This document shows positions 16,702 through 24,337 of a stretch of DNA of 64,000 bases, one piece after another; within the stretch, counting starts at the first letter, position 1; each line of letters begins with the position of its first letter. The notes beneath the pieces are model-generated. The model had not been told where the DNA came from. It ran no database searches and saw only the letters and a list, made by a program, of their open reading frames with translations. Made by a program: the position numbers and the translations under genes. The stretch comes from Streptomyces glaucescens (GTDB taxonomy: Bacteria > Actinomycetota > Actinomycetes > Streptomycetales > Streptomycetaceae), in assembly GCF_000761215.1 (NCBI RefSeq), contig NZ_CP009438.1, positions 6,862,501 to 6,926,500 on the forward strand. The letters are read 5' to 3'.

Positions 16702-18003
16702 GTGCACAGCGACCCGCAGACCGCCCCGAAGCCGCCCGCCCCGGCACCGCCCGCCTCCCCCTGGCGGGCCCGTGACTTCCGCACCCTCTTCGCCGCCACC
16801 ACCCTCAGCCAGCTGGGCACCAACGTCGGCTACGTCGCCGTGCCCCTGGTCGCGGTGGCCGCGCTGGACGCGGGTCCCGGGCAGGTCGGCGCCCTCGCCA
16901 CCCTCAGCACCCTGGCGTTCCTGCTGATCGGGCTGCCGGCCGGGGCGTGGGTGGACCGGATGCGGCACCGGCGGGTGCTGATCGGAGCCGACCTCGCCCG
17001 CTCCCTGCTGTTCGTCTCCGTGCCCCTGGCCTGGTGGCTCGACGCGCTCACCCTCGGCCAGCTCTACACGGTGGTGCTGCTCACCGGCTGCGCCACGGTC
17101 TTCTTCGACGTCGGCTCGCAGAGCGTGCTGCCCCAACTGGTCGGCCGTGACGCCCTGGTGGGGGCGAACGCCGCCGTCGTCAGCCTCCAGGCGGCCGGCA
17201 ACGTCGCCGGGCGCGGTCTGGGCGGCGCCCTCGTCCAGTTGTTCACCGCCCCCGTCGCCGTGCTCTGCACGGCCGTGGCCCACTTCGCCTCCGCCCTCCA
17301 GCTCGTCGCCCTGCGCGGCGGCACCGATCCACGGCCCCCCGCGGCCCGCACCGGCCTGGCCGCCCAGATCGCCGAGGGGCTGCGCCACGTCCTCGGCAAC
17401 TCCGAACTGCGCGCCCTCGCGCTCACCGCCTCGCTCACCAACCTCGGGTCGCAGATCGTGAACACCATGCTGCCCGTGCTGTTCGTGCGGGAACTGCACC
17501 TCTCGGCGAGCGTCCTCGGCCTGTACTGGGCCGCGGGCGGCCTCGGTCTGCTGCTCGGCGCCCGCTGCGCCCGCCCGCTCGCCACCCGCCTCGGGCTCGG
17601 CCCCACCCTCGCGCTGGCCGGCCCGCTCCTGGCGCCCGCCGCCCTCCTCGTCCCGCTCATCGGCCGCGGGCCCTGGCTGTGGCTGGCCGGGGCGGGCTGG
17701 GCGGTGGCGATGTTCAAGACCGGCATGGACAACGTCCTCGGGGTCAGCCTGCGCCAGGGGATGACGCCCGACACCCTGCTCGGCCGGATGAACGCCACCT
17801 TCCGCTGCATGCTGACCGGTGCCCTCGCGATCGGCGCGGCCCTGTCCGGTCTGCTCGGCGAGCTGGCTGGGGTGCGCACCACCCTGTGGACCGGCGCCGC
17901 CCTCCTGACGGTGGCCTTCCTCCCGGTGCTGCTCTCCCCGGTCCGCGGACGCCGCGCGCTGCCGGGCGAGGAGACGGGCGAGCCCGCGACGTCGCGCCGG
18001 TGA
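16702..18003 (+). CDS. MFS transporter
   Basis: A 433-residue protein with about 12 hydrophobic segments. Loop 2-3 reads GAWVDRMRHRRVLIGAD, the MFS A-motif, and the protein resembles the MFS group that includes enterobactin exporter EntS and macrolide-efflux proteins. It should be a proton-driven exporter in the membrane; the cargo is unknown. The GTG at 16702 removes a 23-residue extension lacking hydrophobicity; a GTG at 16633 is the alternative. Neither has a strong ribosome-binding site, and the leader near 16625 (TTGACG) could carry a promoter. It is divergent from the unknown membrane-anchored gene. Confidence 0.87.
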   Translation: MHSDPQTAPKPPAPAPPASPWRARDFRTLFAATTLSQLGTNVGYVAVPLVAVAALDAGPGQVGALATLSTLAFLLIGLPAGAWVDRMRHRRVLIGADLARSLLFVSVPLAWWLDALTLGQLYTVVLLTGCATVFFDVGSQSVLPQLVGRDALVGANAAVVSLQAAGNVAGRGLGGALVQLFTAPVAVLCTAVAHFASALQLVALRGGTDPRPPAARTGLAAQIAEGLRHVLGNSELRALALTASLTNLGSQIVNTMLPVLFVRELHLSASVLGLYWAAGGLGLLLGARCARPLATRLGLGPTLALAGPLLAPAALLVPLIGRGPWLWLAGAGWAVAMFKTGMDNVLGVSLRQGMTPDTLLGRMNATFRCMLTGALAIGAALSGLLGELAGVRTTLWTGAALLTVAFLPVLLSPVRGRRALPGEETGEPATSRR

Positions 18004-18049
18004 GCCGCGGAGGCGCGCCATGAGCCGTCTCACATTCCTCCGCACTCGT

Positions 18050-18077
18050 ACAACCACTTGGGCGTGGCAGACGTCTA
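18050..18077 (+). promoter_or_regulatory. Candidate ECF-sigma promoter of the L,D-transpeptidase gene
   Basis: ACAACC (18050-18055) is followed 16 bp later by CGTCTA (18072-18077). An AAC-containing -35 with a CGTC -10 is the usual ECF sigma-factor signature. The predicted start site is about 35 bp before the ATG of the cell-wall enzyme, so envelope-stress control is plausible. No sigma gene is in the window. Confidence 0.5.
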
Positions 18078-18117
18078 GGTCTGAGACATCCACCGCAATG
18101 AAAGGGCAAGGCTGGAC

Positions 18118-18813
18118 ATGGGGGACAAAACCAGACGGGCCACCGTCGTCCTGGGTGCCACCGCGCTGATGGCACCGCTCACACTCGTACTCGGCGCCGG
18201 GTCGGCGCAGGCCGCGAGCTGTACCACGCAGACCGGTCCGTACCAGAAGCAGGTGGAGAAGTTCCTCGGCCGGCCGGTCGACGGGCGGCAGTCCGCCGCG
18301 GACTGCAAGGCCATCCAGGCCTTCCAGACCAAGCACGGCATCCAGCCGAACGCCGGCTACGCGGGGCCCGTCACCTGGGGTGTGATGGACCTCATGCTGA
18401 AGCAGAAGGCCGTGGGGAACAAGCCGAACAAGGACGGCAAGTGCCCGGTGAACAAGGGCCGCATCGCCTGCGTGAACCTGACGCTCCAGCTGAGCTGGAT
18501 CCAGGACGGCAGCAAGCTCGTCTACGGTCCGGTCCCGGTCCGCACCGGCCGTGACGGCTACGAGACCCGCACCGGCCTGAAGAAGGTGTACTGGCGCAAC
18601 ATCGACCACGTCTCCTCCATCTACGACGTGCCGATGCCCTACGCCCAGTTCTTCGACGGCGGCCAGGCGTTCCACTCCGTCGGCGTCAGCATGTGGAACC
18701 CGCCGGGCTCCCACGGCTGCGTCAACATGACCAAGACGCACGCCAAGCAGTACTGGTCGCTGCTGAAGAAGGGCGACGACGTCTACGTCTACGGCCGCAA
18801 GCCGGGCACCTGA
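18118..18813 (+). CDS. Secreted L,D-transpeptidase with peptidoglycan-binding domain
   Basis: A 231-residue exported protein. A signal peptide (to about residue 33, GSAQAAS) is followed by a PG_binding_1-like domain (about 40-95, DGRQSAADCKAIQAFQTKHG). A YkuD catalytic domain comes next, with HSVGVSMW and the active-site SHGCVNM (Cys near residue 200). Such enzymes form or edit 3-3 cross-links or attach proteins in peptidoglycan, outside the membrane. It is monocistronic, with an ECF-like promoter upstream and a short hairpin downstream. The ribosome-binding site (AAGG) is weak. Confidence 0.92.
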   Translation: MGDKTRRATVVLGATALMAPLTLVLGAGSAQAASCTTQTGPYQKQVEKFLGRPVDGRQSAADCKAIQAFQTKHGIQPNAGYAGPVTWGVMDLMLKQKAVGNKPNKDGKCPVNKGRIACVNLTLQLSWIQDGSKLVYGPVPVRTGRDGYETRTGLKKVYWRNIDHVSSIYDVPMPYAQFFDGGQAFHSVGVSMWNPPGSHGCVNMTKTHAKQYWSLLKKGDDVYVYGRKPGT

Positions 18814-18831
18814 CATCGCCGTGGCGGGGAG

Positions 18832-18846
18832 CCCTGCCTCGCAGGG
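18832..18846 (+). terminator. Short hairpin after the L,D-transpeptidase
   Basis: CCCTGC-CTC-GCAGGG: a perfect 6-bp stem with a 3-nt loop, 19 bp after the stop codon. It is weak on its own and offered only as a possible terminator. Confidence 0.3.
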
Positions 18847-18960
18847 GAACCGCCGCCGGCGAGCGGGGGAATGGGAGTGATCAGCGACACGGTCCGATAT
18901 GTCCGCTTCGCTCCCGTTCACTCACACGGCCTTCACCTCGGGCGCCGTATGCTTCACAGT

Positions 18961-19122
18961 ATGTCCACCAGTGTTGAAACCGTTTCCGAGCGATCGGCCG
19001 CGGAGGTCAACGAGGAGATCCGGGCCCTGTGGCTCCGGTCGGGCGGGACACTGAACACCGAGCAGCGCGAGGAATACCAGCGGCTCGTGATGGAGTGGGC
19101 CGACCGCACCTCGGCCGCCTGA
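18961..19122 (+). CDS. Small conserved-looking hypothetical protein (53 aa)
   Basis: Read from the ATG at 18961, the 53-residue product is acidic and helical (VNEEIRALWLRSGGTL, EEYQRLVMEWADR). The frame extends upstream to 18871, but the extension is unlike the rest and has no ribosome-binding site. A TATGCTT element about 14 bp before the ATG suggests a -10 and a near-leaderless mRNA. No function could be assigned. It is convergent with the protease gene. Confidence 0.65.
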   Translation: MSTSVETVSERSAAEVNEEIRALWLRSGGTLNTEQREEYQRLVMEWADRTSAA

Positions 19123-19137
19123 CCCCCCGATCCTCGG

Positions 19138-20451
19138 TCAGCCCCAGCTCGCCGAGTACTGGCGCTGGTAGGCCCTGCGGTCCTGCTCCGTGCGGATCCA
19201 CCGCGTGGCCACCAGCGCGACCAGACTGCCCGCCACGACCAGCAGCCCCGGACCCGTGTTCCGCGGGTCCGTCAGCCGTGCGTACAGGGACGGCGTCCCC
19301 GTGCCGCCCGCCGCCGCTGCCGGCGCACCGGGCGCGATCGCGCTCTGCGTCGCCGAGGAACCCGGTCCCGGCGCGGCCGCACCCGTCGCGGTGATCAGCC
19401 GCACCCCGAGCGACTCCATGGCCGCCGTCACCGGCTGGAAGAAGGTCGTCCCGCCGGTACGGCAGTCGCCGCTGCCGCCCGAGGTCACGCCCAGCGCGAT
19501 CCCCGCCGCGAACAGCGGCCCGCCGCTGTCGCCCGGCTCCGCGCAGACATCCGTCTCGATCAGTCCCGTGACCGTGCCCTCCGGATAGTTCACCGTCGCG
19601 TCCAGCGCGGTCACCCGCCCGTCGCGCAGCCCGGTGGTGCTGCCGCTGCGGAACACCCGCTGCCCGACGGCCGGATCGGCCGCCCCGGTGATCCGCACGC
19701 CCTTCCCGTCGCCGACCGCCACCACGTCGGCACCCTCGCCCGCCCGGCCCCCGGCGTACCGCACCAGCGAGTAGTCGTTGCCCGGGAAGCTCCCGGCGAC
19801 CGTGCGGCCCACCTGCCGCGTGCCCTGGCCGTCGGCGAACCAGACGGACCCGGTGGGCCCGCAGTGCCCGGCGGTGAGGATGAACTCACGCCGCCCGTCG
19901 GTCACGTTGAACCCTGTCGAACAGCGCCCGCTCGTCGACAGAATGGGCTGCGCCCCGTTCAGCCGGGTGGTGAAGGTGCCCGCGGAGCGCTCCATCCGGA
20001 CGTGTCCGCCGATGCCCTCGGCGACTTCGGCCAGGGCGGCCCAGTCGGTGGCGGAGACGGTGCGGTCGGCGCGGACCACCACCTCGTTGTGCCGGTAGTC
20101 CACCGCCCAGGCCGTGCCGGCCACCCGCGGGGCCGCCCGCAGTGTCGCGGTGGCCGACCTCAGCTCGCTCAGGCTGTGCCGCACGACCTTCGGCGTGGCG
20201 CCCGCCCGGCGCACCTCGGCGGCCGTGCCCCGGTCGGTGACCGCGACCACCGGCCGCCCGTCGGCACCGATCCAGCTTCCCGCGGTGCGCTCGGCCCCGA
20301 GCCGCCGTACCAGCTCCGCGCCGTCGGCCGGCACCGGATCCGGCGGCGGGCTCGCCACCGCCTGGGTGACCATCGTCGTCCCGAGCAGCAGGCCGCCGAC
20401 GGCCGCCAGCCGTGCCGCTCGCCGGACGATCCGTCGTCGTACGTGCCTCAT
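19138..20451 (-). CDS. Secreted, C-terminally membrane-anchored S1 (streptogrisin-like) serine protease
   Basis: A 437-residue protease from the ATG at 20451. The N-terminus is very basic, then a signal peptide ends near TQAVAS. A pro-region of about 120 residues follows. The chymotrypsin-fold catalytic domain shows the triad as TAGHC, NDYSLVRY and GDSGGP, with paired cysteines around RCSTGF and DVCAEPGD. After an Ala/Gly/Pro linker, a hydrophobic helix (GLLVVAGSLVALVATRW) and a basic tail predict anchoring to the outer face of the membrane. This differs from freely secreted streptogrisins. The substrate is unknown. Confidence 0.87.
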   Translation of the reverse strand: MRHVRRRIVRRAARLAAVGGLLLGTTMVTQAVASPPPDPVPADGAELVRRLGAERTAGSWIGADGRPVVAVTDRGTAAEVRRAGATPKVVRHSLSELRSATATLRAAPRVAGTAWAVDYRHNEVVVRADRTVSATDWAALAEVAEGIGGHVRMERSAGTFTTRLNGAQPILSTSGRCSTGFNVTDGRREFILTAGHCGPTGSVWFADGQGTRQVGRTVAGSFPGNDYSLVRYAGGRAGEGADVVAVGDGKGVRITGAADPAVGQRVFRSGSTTGLRDGRVTALDATVNYPEGTVTGLIETDVCAEPGDSGGPLFAAGIALGVTSGGSGDCRTGGTTFFQPVTAAMESLGVRLITATGAAAPGPGSSATQSAIAPGAPAAAAGGTGTPSLYARLTDPRNTGPGLLVVAGSLVALVATRWIRTEQDRRAYQRQYSASWG

Positions 20452-20537
20452 GCATGGCTCCCGAACCCCGAACGCGCGGTGCCCGCACCGCGGGGGCCTC
20501 CGGCAGTCGAGTGCCCCCCTTCGCATACGTGCCGGGA

Positions 20538-20558
20538 GCCGGGCCCGTTCAGCCCGGC
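20538..20558 (-). terminator. Candidate terminator after the DUF574-type methyltransferase
   Basis: GCCGGGC (20538-20544), a 7-nt loop and GCCCGGC (20552-20558), 25 bp past the methyltransferase stop on the minus strand. A second small hairpin GGGGCG-CA-CGCCCC sits at 20561-20574. Confidence 0.4.
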
Positions 20559-20582
20559 CCGGGGCGCACGCCCCGGTCCGCG

Positions 20583-21413
20583 TCAGTTCTTGCGGGCCAC
20601 GCCGCCGAACATCGCCACCTCTTCCCGCTCGGCGCCGTCAGCGCTCTCCGGGCGCCAGCGGGAGCAGGAGACCACGCCGGGCTCCAGCAGCTCCAGCCCG
20701 TCGAAGAACCGGGTGACGTCCTCGGGGCTGCGCTGGGTCAGCTTGGGGGTGCCGTGCTCGTTCCAGAACTTCACCGCCTCGTCCACGTCCGGCATGGACG
20801 GCGAGGTGATGGTGTGCGACAGCACCAGGTGGCTGCCCGCGGGAAGCGCGTCCACCAGCCGCCGGACCACGCCGTACGGGTCCTCGTCGTCGCCCACGAA
20901 GATGACCACGCCGAGCAGGATCAGCGCCACCGGCTCGCTGAAGTCCAGCGTCTTGGAGGCGTGTTCGAGGATCGCGTCGACATTGCGCAGGTCCTCGTCC
21001 AGGTAGTCGGTGCGGCCCTCGGGGGTGCTGGTGAGCAGCGCGCGGGCGTGCGCGAGGACGAGCGGGTCGTTGTCCACGTAGACGATCCGCGACTCGGGGG
21101 CGAGCCGCTGGGCGACCTCGTGGGTGTTGTCGGCGGTCGGCAGTCCGGTGCCGATGTCCAGGAACTGGCGGATCCCCGCCTCCTCGACGAGGTACCGCAC
21201 GGCGCGGCCCAGGAAGAGCCGGTCGGCCCGCGCGTACTCGCCGATGCCCGGGTGCAGCCGGCGGATCTGGTCACCGGCCGCGCGGTCGACCTCGTAGTTG
21301 TCCTTGCCGCCCAGCCAGTAGTTCCAGATGCGGGCCGTGTGCGGCTGGGAGGTGTTGATGCGCTCGCGCAGGGAGTCGGCCACGCCGTCCGTGGTGGGCG
21401 GGTTCTCGGTCAC
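20583..21413 (-). CDS. SAM-dependent methyltransferase, DUF574/Methyltransf_19 family
   Basis: A 276-residue protein from the GTG at 21413, with AGGAG 8 bases upstream. The family hallmarks are present: RIWNYWLGGKDNYEVDR near the start, FLDIGTGLPTADNTHEVAQ for SAM binding, IVYVDNDPLVL, and the C-terminal FFDGLELLEPGVV with FGGVARKN. These abundant Streptomyces proteins have no established substrate. A paralogue with the same hallmarks lies at 51126-51944. It is monocistronic, with a hairpin downstream. Confidence 0.92.
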   Translation of the reverse strand: MTENPPTTDGVADSLRERINTSQPHTARIWNYWLGGKDNYEVDRAAGDQIRRLHPGIGEYARADRLFLGRAVRYLVEEAGIRQFLDIGTGLPTADNTHEVAQRLAPESRIVYVDNDPLVLAHARALLTSTPEGRTDYLDEDLRNVDAILEHASKTLDFSEPVALILLGVVIFVGDDEDPYGVVRRLVDALPAGSHLVLSHTITSPSMPDVDEAVKFWNEHGTPKLTQRSPEDVTRFFDGLELLEPGVVSCSRWRPESADGAEREEVAMFGGVARKN

Positions 21414-21602
21414 GGGATCAGCTCCTGGGATGCCGGAATGCGTAGGGACACGGTGAGTGTCAAGGAGCAATCTAGACGGAGGAGTTGATCATTGCCGATC
21501 CCTGTGCGCGTTTTGTTGCGCCACGCCCGCTCCCCGCGCGTCCGCCGCGGTCCGCATGCGCGTGGCCCGCCCCGGCCGGCGGGCGCCGCCTAGACTCGCG
21601 GC

Positions 21603-22001
21603 ATGGACGAGACGCCCACCGCCCGGCTCGGTGCGGGCAAGTACCTGCTGATCACCAGCTACCGCAGGAACGGCACCGGGGTGGACACCCCGGTGTGGGT
21701 GGTGGCCGACGGGGACGCGCTCGGCGTGTGGACGGTCGCCGACTCCTGGAAGGTGAAGCGGATCCGCAACCGCAGCGACGTCCGCATCGCCCCGTGCGAC
21801 GTGCGCGGGAACCCGCTCGGTGAGGCCGTCGAGGCCACCGCCGAGATCTGTGACGCGGCCACGACCGCCCGCTACCGCCGGCTGATCGCCCGCAAGTACG
21901 GCCTCGTCGGCCGGCTCACCCTGCTCGGCAGCCGGCTGCGGCGCGGGACGGAGGGCACGGTCGGCATCCGGCTGACGCCCAAGGCCGCACGATCCGCCTG
22001 A
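21603..22001 (+). CDS. PPOX-class F420-dependent oxidoreductase-like protein
   Basis: A 132-residue split-beta-barrel protein. KYLLITSYRRNGTGVDTPVW followed by WVVADGD, ADSWKVKRIRNRSDVRIAPCDVRG (here cited in part: KVKRIRNRSDVRIAP) and the helical end ARYRRLIARKYG is the standard F420-binding PPOX layout. Members reduce small molecules with F420H2 or bind flavins or heme; the substrate is not predictable. TAGACT lies about 7 bp before the ATG, suggesting transcription may begin at or next to the start codon. It is convergent with the OB-fold gene, with 9-bp ACGGCCCGC repeats in the gap. Confidence 0.88.
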   Translation: MDETPTARLGAGKYLLITSYRRNGTGVDTPVWVVADGDALGVWTVADSWKVKRIRNRSDVRIAPCDVRGNPLGEAVEATAEICDAATTARYRRLIARKYGLVGRLTLLGSRLRRGTEGTVGIRLTPKAARSA

Positions 22002-22064
22002 GGCCCGACAGTCACACGGCCCGCACGGCCCGCACGGCCCGTCCGAGGGCCGCCTGAGACCCGC

Positions 22065-22490
22065 TCAGCTCCAGGCCCGGTAGGGCTCGTCGACCAGCTG
22101 GAAGACGGGCTCGCCGCGCACCGGGTCCTTGGCCGTGGACAGCCGCACCCGGTCGCCGCTGTGGATGCCGATGGGCGGGCCCATGACCCTGCCCCGCACC
22201 ACGAACCCCTCCGCCATCTCTATCAGCGACACATTGCGCGCCGCCGGGGTGTTGCGGTGCACCACCGTGGAGTGGCGGACCGTGCCCGTGCCCTCGCTGC
22301 GCTCGGTCCGCAGATCGCTGCCCTGGCACACCGGACACAGCAGCCGGTGGTACATCGCGGTGCCGCACCAGGTGCAGCGCTGGAAGAGGATCGTCTCCTC
22401 GTCCGCCGTCCGGTGCTCGATCGTGGGGGCGAGGACGCCCGCCGCGGAGCCGGCTCCCTGCTGAGCGGCGCTGCCTGAGTGGTGGTACAC
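22065..22490 (-). CDS. Zn-ribbon/OB-fold (DUF35-type) acyl-CoA-associated protein
   Basis: A 141-residue protein starting at the GTG at 22490, with AGGGAG 8 bases upstream; longer frames run into the promoter. A rubredoxin-like zinc ribbon (CTWCG and CPVC) precedes an OB fold (GTVRHSTVVHRN, GFVVRGRVMG). This is the DUF35 pair, usually the partner of thiolase-like or acyl-CoA dehydratase proteins. No such partner is adjacent, so its role is open. The promoter carries a palindrome shared with the neighbouring TetR gene. Confidence 0.85.
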   Translation of the reverse strand: MYHHSGSAAQQGAGSAAGVLAPTIEHRTADEETILFQRCTWCGTAMYHRLLCPVCQGSDLRTERSEGTGTVRHSTVVHRNTPAARNVSLIEMAEGFVVRGRVMGPPIGIHSGDRVRLSTAKDPVRGEPVFQLVDEPYRAWS

Positions 22491-22588
22491 GCTGTCAACT
22501 CCCTGCGCTCGGCCGGAATCCCGCGTGCGCGGCTCACCGTGCACGCCCGTGCCCGGTTCGCCGTGCCACCGTGCACGCCGACAGGTTA

Positions 22589-22603
22589 TGGCACTCAGTG
22601 TCA
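22589..22603 (-). promoter_or_regulatory. Candidate TetR operator in OB-fold gene promoter
   Basis: TGGCACTCAGTGTCA is a 15-bp palindrome with one mismatch. Read on the minus strand it lies between a TTTACG (-35-like) and a TAACCT (-10-like) element spaced 17 bp, an ideal place for a repressor. The same CACTNAGTG core recurs at 23400-23408 upstream of the TetR gene. Confidence 0.6.
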
Positions 22604-22640
22604 CGCGTAAAGGCACTCCGTACCCCGATTTTTGCCGCGT

Positions 22641-23375
22641 TCAGTCCCGGCCGAGCGTGGTCTCGATCTCCTGCACCACCCGCCACAGGGGCGCCCCCCG
22701 CCGGGACACGACCACGACCACGTCCTCGGGCCCTTCCGCGGCCGGCGGCACGGGGGACGCGCCGAAGGCCGACTGGACGTAGCCCAGCGCGTGGTCCACG
22801 GCCGCGCCCGCGTCGCCCTGCCCGTCGGAGCGCAGCCAGGAGCGCAGCGCGTTGTTGTGCGCCGCCACGACGGCCGCGGCGATCACGTCGGCGCGCAGCG
22901 TCCCGTCGCGCCGCCCGGCGAAGCGCCCGCGCAGGTAGTCGGCGAGGGCCCGCTCGTAGCGCCACACCACCGACAGCTCGTAGGCGCGCAGCCCGGGGAC
23001 CTTCTTGGTGAGCCGGTAGCGCTGCACCGAGAAGGCCGGGTTCTCGGCGTACATCCGCAGCACCAGCCGGGCGGCGTCGCAGACCCGGGCCACCGGCTCG
23101 TCGCCCTCCCCGCCGGCCGCAAGGAAGGCCTCCATGTCGGCAAGGCACCGCTCGTGGTCGGGGAAGACCACGTCCTCCTTGGAGGGGAAGTAGCGGAAGA
23201 AGGACCGCCGCCCCACCCCGGCGAGGGCCACGATGTCGTCGACGGTCGTCTGCTCGTAGCCCCGCTCCAGGAACAGCCGGAAGGCCGCCGCGACCAGGGC
23301 GTCCCGCATGGGCGGCTTCCCGCCCGACGCCCGCGCCTTCTCGCCGTCCCCCGGCGCCGCACTGCTGGAGCTCAT
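22641..23375 (-). CDS. TetR-family regulator
   Basis: A 244-residue protein from the ATG at 23375; a start 14 codons upstream would place the operator inside the coding region. The helix-turn-helix (VAAAFRLFLERGYEQTT, VDDIVALAGVGRRSFFRYF) occupies about residues 25-70 and is close to the consensus. The C-terminal domain is helical with no recognised ligand signature. Its own promoter and that of the downstream OB-fold gene share a CACTNAGTG-core palindrome, pointing to autoregulation and control of the OB-fold gene. It is divergent from the ATP-grasp gene, whose promoter also lies in the operator region. Confidence 0.93.
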   Translation of the reverse strand: MSSSSAAPGDGEKARASGGKPPMRDALVAAAFRLFLERGYEQTTVDDIVALAGVGRRSFFRYFPSKEDVVFPDHERCLADMEAFLAAGGEGDEPVARVCDAARLVLRMYAENPAFSVQRYRLTKKVPGLRAYELSVVWRYERALADYLRGRFAGRRDGTLRADVIAAAVVAAHNNALRSWLRSDGQGDAGAAVDHALGYVQSAFGASPVPPAAEGPEDVVVVVSRRGAPLWRVVQEIETTLGRD

Positions 23376-23397
23376 GGACGGGAACGTTACACGGCGA

Positions 23398-23436
23398 TGG
23401 CACTGAGTGCTGTGCAAGGAGGGAACTGAGTGCCCT
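23398..23436. promoter_or_regulatory. Two further TetR operator-like sites in the TetR/ATP-grasp divergent gap
   Basis: TGGCACTGAGTGCTG (23398-23412) and GGAACTGAGTGCC (23422-23434) share the ACTGAGTGC sequence with each other. They match the palindrome at 22589-22603 in its CACT/AGTG half-sites. The two sites are about 24 bp apart centre to centre, between the TetR start and the ATP-grasp gene. Confidence 0.5.
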
Positions 23437-23493
23437 GCCGGGCCTCCGCGTACTCTTTCCGCACCTCAGCGCCCGCCCCACCCAGGAGTCCCG

Positions 23494-24318
23494 ATGCCGC
23501 GCGCCCGCCTGCTGTACGTCACCGACCTGGCCTACCCGGCGCGCGGACGGCGCTACGGCGACGAGGACATCGAGCTGACCTCCCGGCTGCGCGCGGACTT
23601 CGACCTCGCCCTGTGCCACCCGCGGGACGCGACGGCGCTGATGGACGCCTTCGACGCCGTCGTGGTCCGCAACAGCGGCCCCGTCCTCGCGTACCGGGAC
23701 GCCTACGACGCCTTCCGCGCGCACGCCCTGCGCACCGGGGCCCGGGTCTACAACCAGCTCACCGGCCGGGCGGACATGGCCGGCAAGCAGTATCTGCTCG
23801 ACCTGACCGCGGCGGGCTTCCCCGTCATCCCCACCGCGGACCGGGCGGCCGGCCTGGAGCTGCTGCCGCGCGCCGAGCGCTATGTGGTCAAGCCCAAGCT
23901 CGGTGCCGACTCGATAGGCCTGCGGATCGTCACCGCCGGGGAACTGCCCGGCCTCACCGACGACGGCGTCCTCGTCCAGCCGCACATCGACTTCGCCTAC
24001 GAGGTCTCGTTCTACTTCGTCGACCACGACTTCCAGTACGCCCTGTACGCCCCTGACCCCGAGCGCCGCTGGGCGCTCCAGCCGTACGAACCCACCGGCG
24101 CCGACCTGGACTTCGCCCGGCGCTTCATCGAGTGGAACACCGTCGGGCACGGCATCCAGCGGGTCGACGCCTGCCGTGCCCCGGGTGGCGGGCTGCTGCT
24201 GGTCGAGCTGGAGGACCTGAACCCGTACCTCTCCCTCGACGCGCTCCCGGCGGACCGGCGCGACGCGTTCGTCGACGCGCTGAAGGCCGCCCTGCACCGG
24301 TTCCTCGGCGCGGACTGA
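23494..24318 (+). CDS. ATP-grasp domain protein of unknown substrate
   Basis: A 274-residue protein; the ATG at 23494 has AGGAG 5 bases upstream and follows the operator region. The ATP-grasp core appears as KQYLLDLTAAGFPVIPT, ERYVVKPKLGADSIG (lysine and glycine loop), VLVQPHIDFAYEVSFYF and the metal-binding VELEDLNPYLSLD. N-terminal residues 1-85 form the pre-ATP-grasp fold. Such enzymes join a carboxylate to an amine or thiol using ATP; no substrate motif could be read. The neighbouring TetR suggests it is inducible. Confidence 0.8.
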   Translation: MPRARLLYVTDLAYPARGRRYGDEDIELTSRLRADFDLALCHPRDATALMDAFDAVVVRNSGPVLAYRDAYDAFRAHALRTGARVYNQLTGRADMAGKQYLLDLTAAGFPVIPTADRAAGLELLPRAERYVVKPKLGADSIGLRIVTAGELPGLTDDGVLVQPHIDFAYEVSFYFVDHDFQYALYAPDPERRWALQPYEPTGADLDFARRFIEWNTVGHGIQRVDACRAPGGGLLLVELEDLNPYLSLDALPADRRDAFVDALKAALHRFLGAD

Positions 24319-24337
24319 CGCCGCCGGCCGGCACGGC

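Noticed and set aside
16555..18921. A 788-codon minus-strand open frame
   Set aside because: It covers the MFS and L,D-transpeptidase genes antisense, with low-complexity composition; both plus-strand genes have clear family motifs.
22015..22045. Short direct repeats ACGGCCCGC x3, resembling a repeat array
   Set aside because: Units are 9 bp with no spacers, so not CRISPR; simple slippage repeat between convergent genes.
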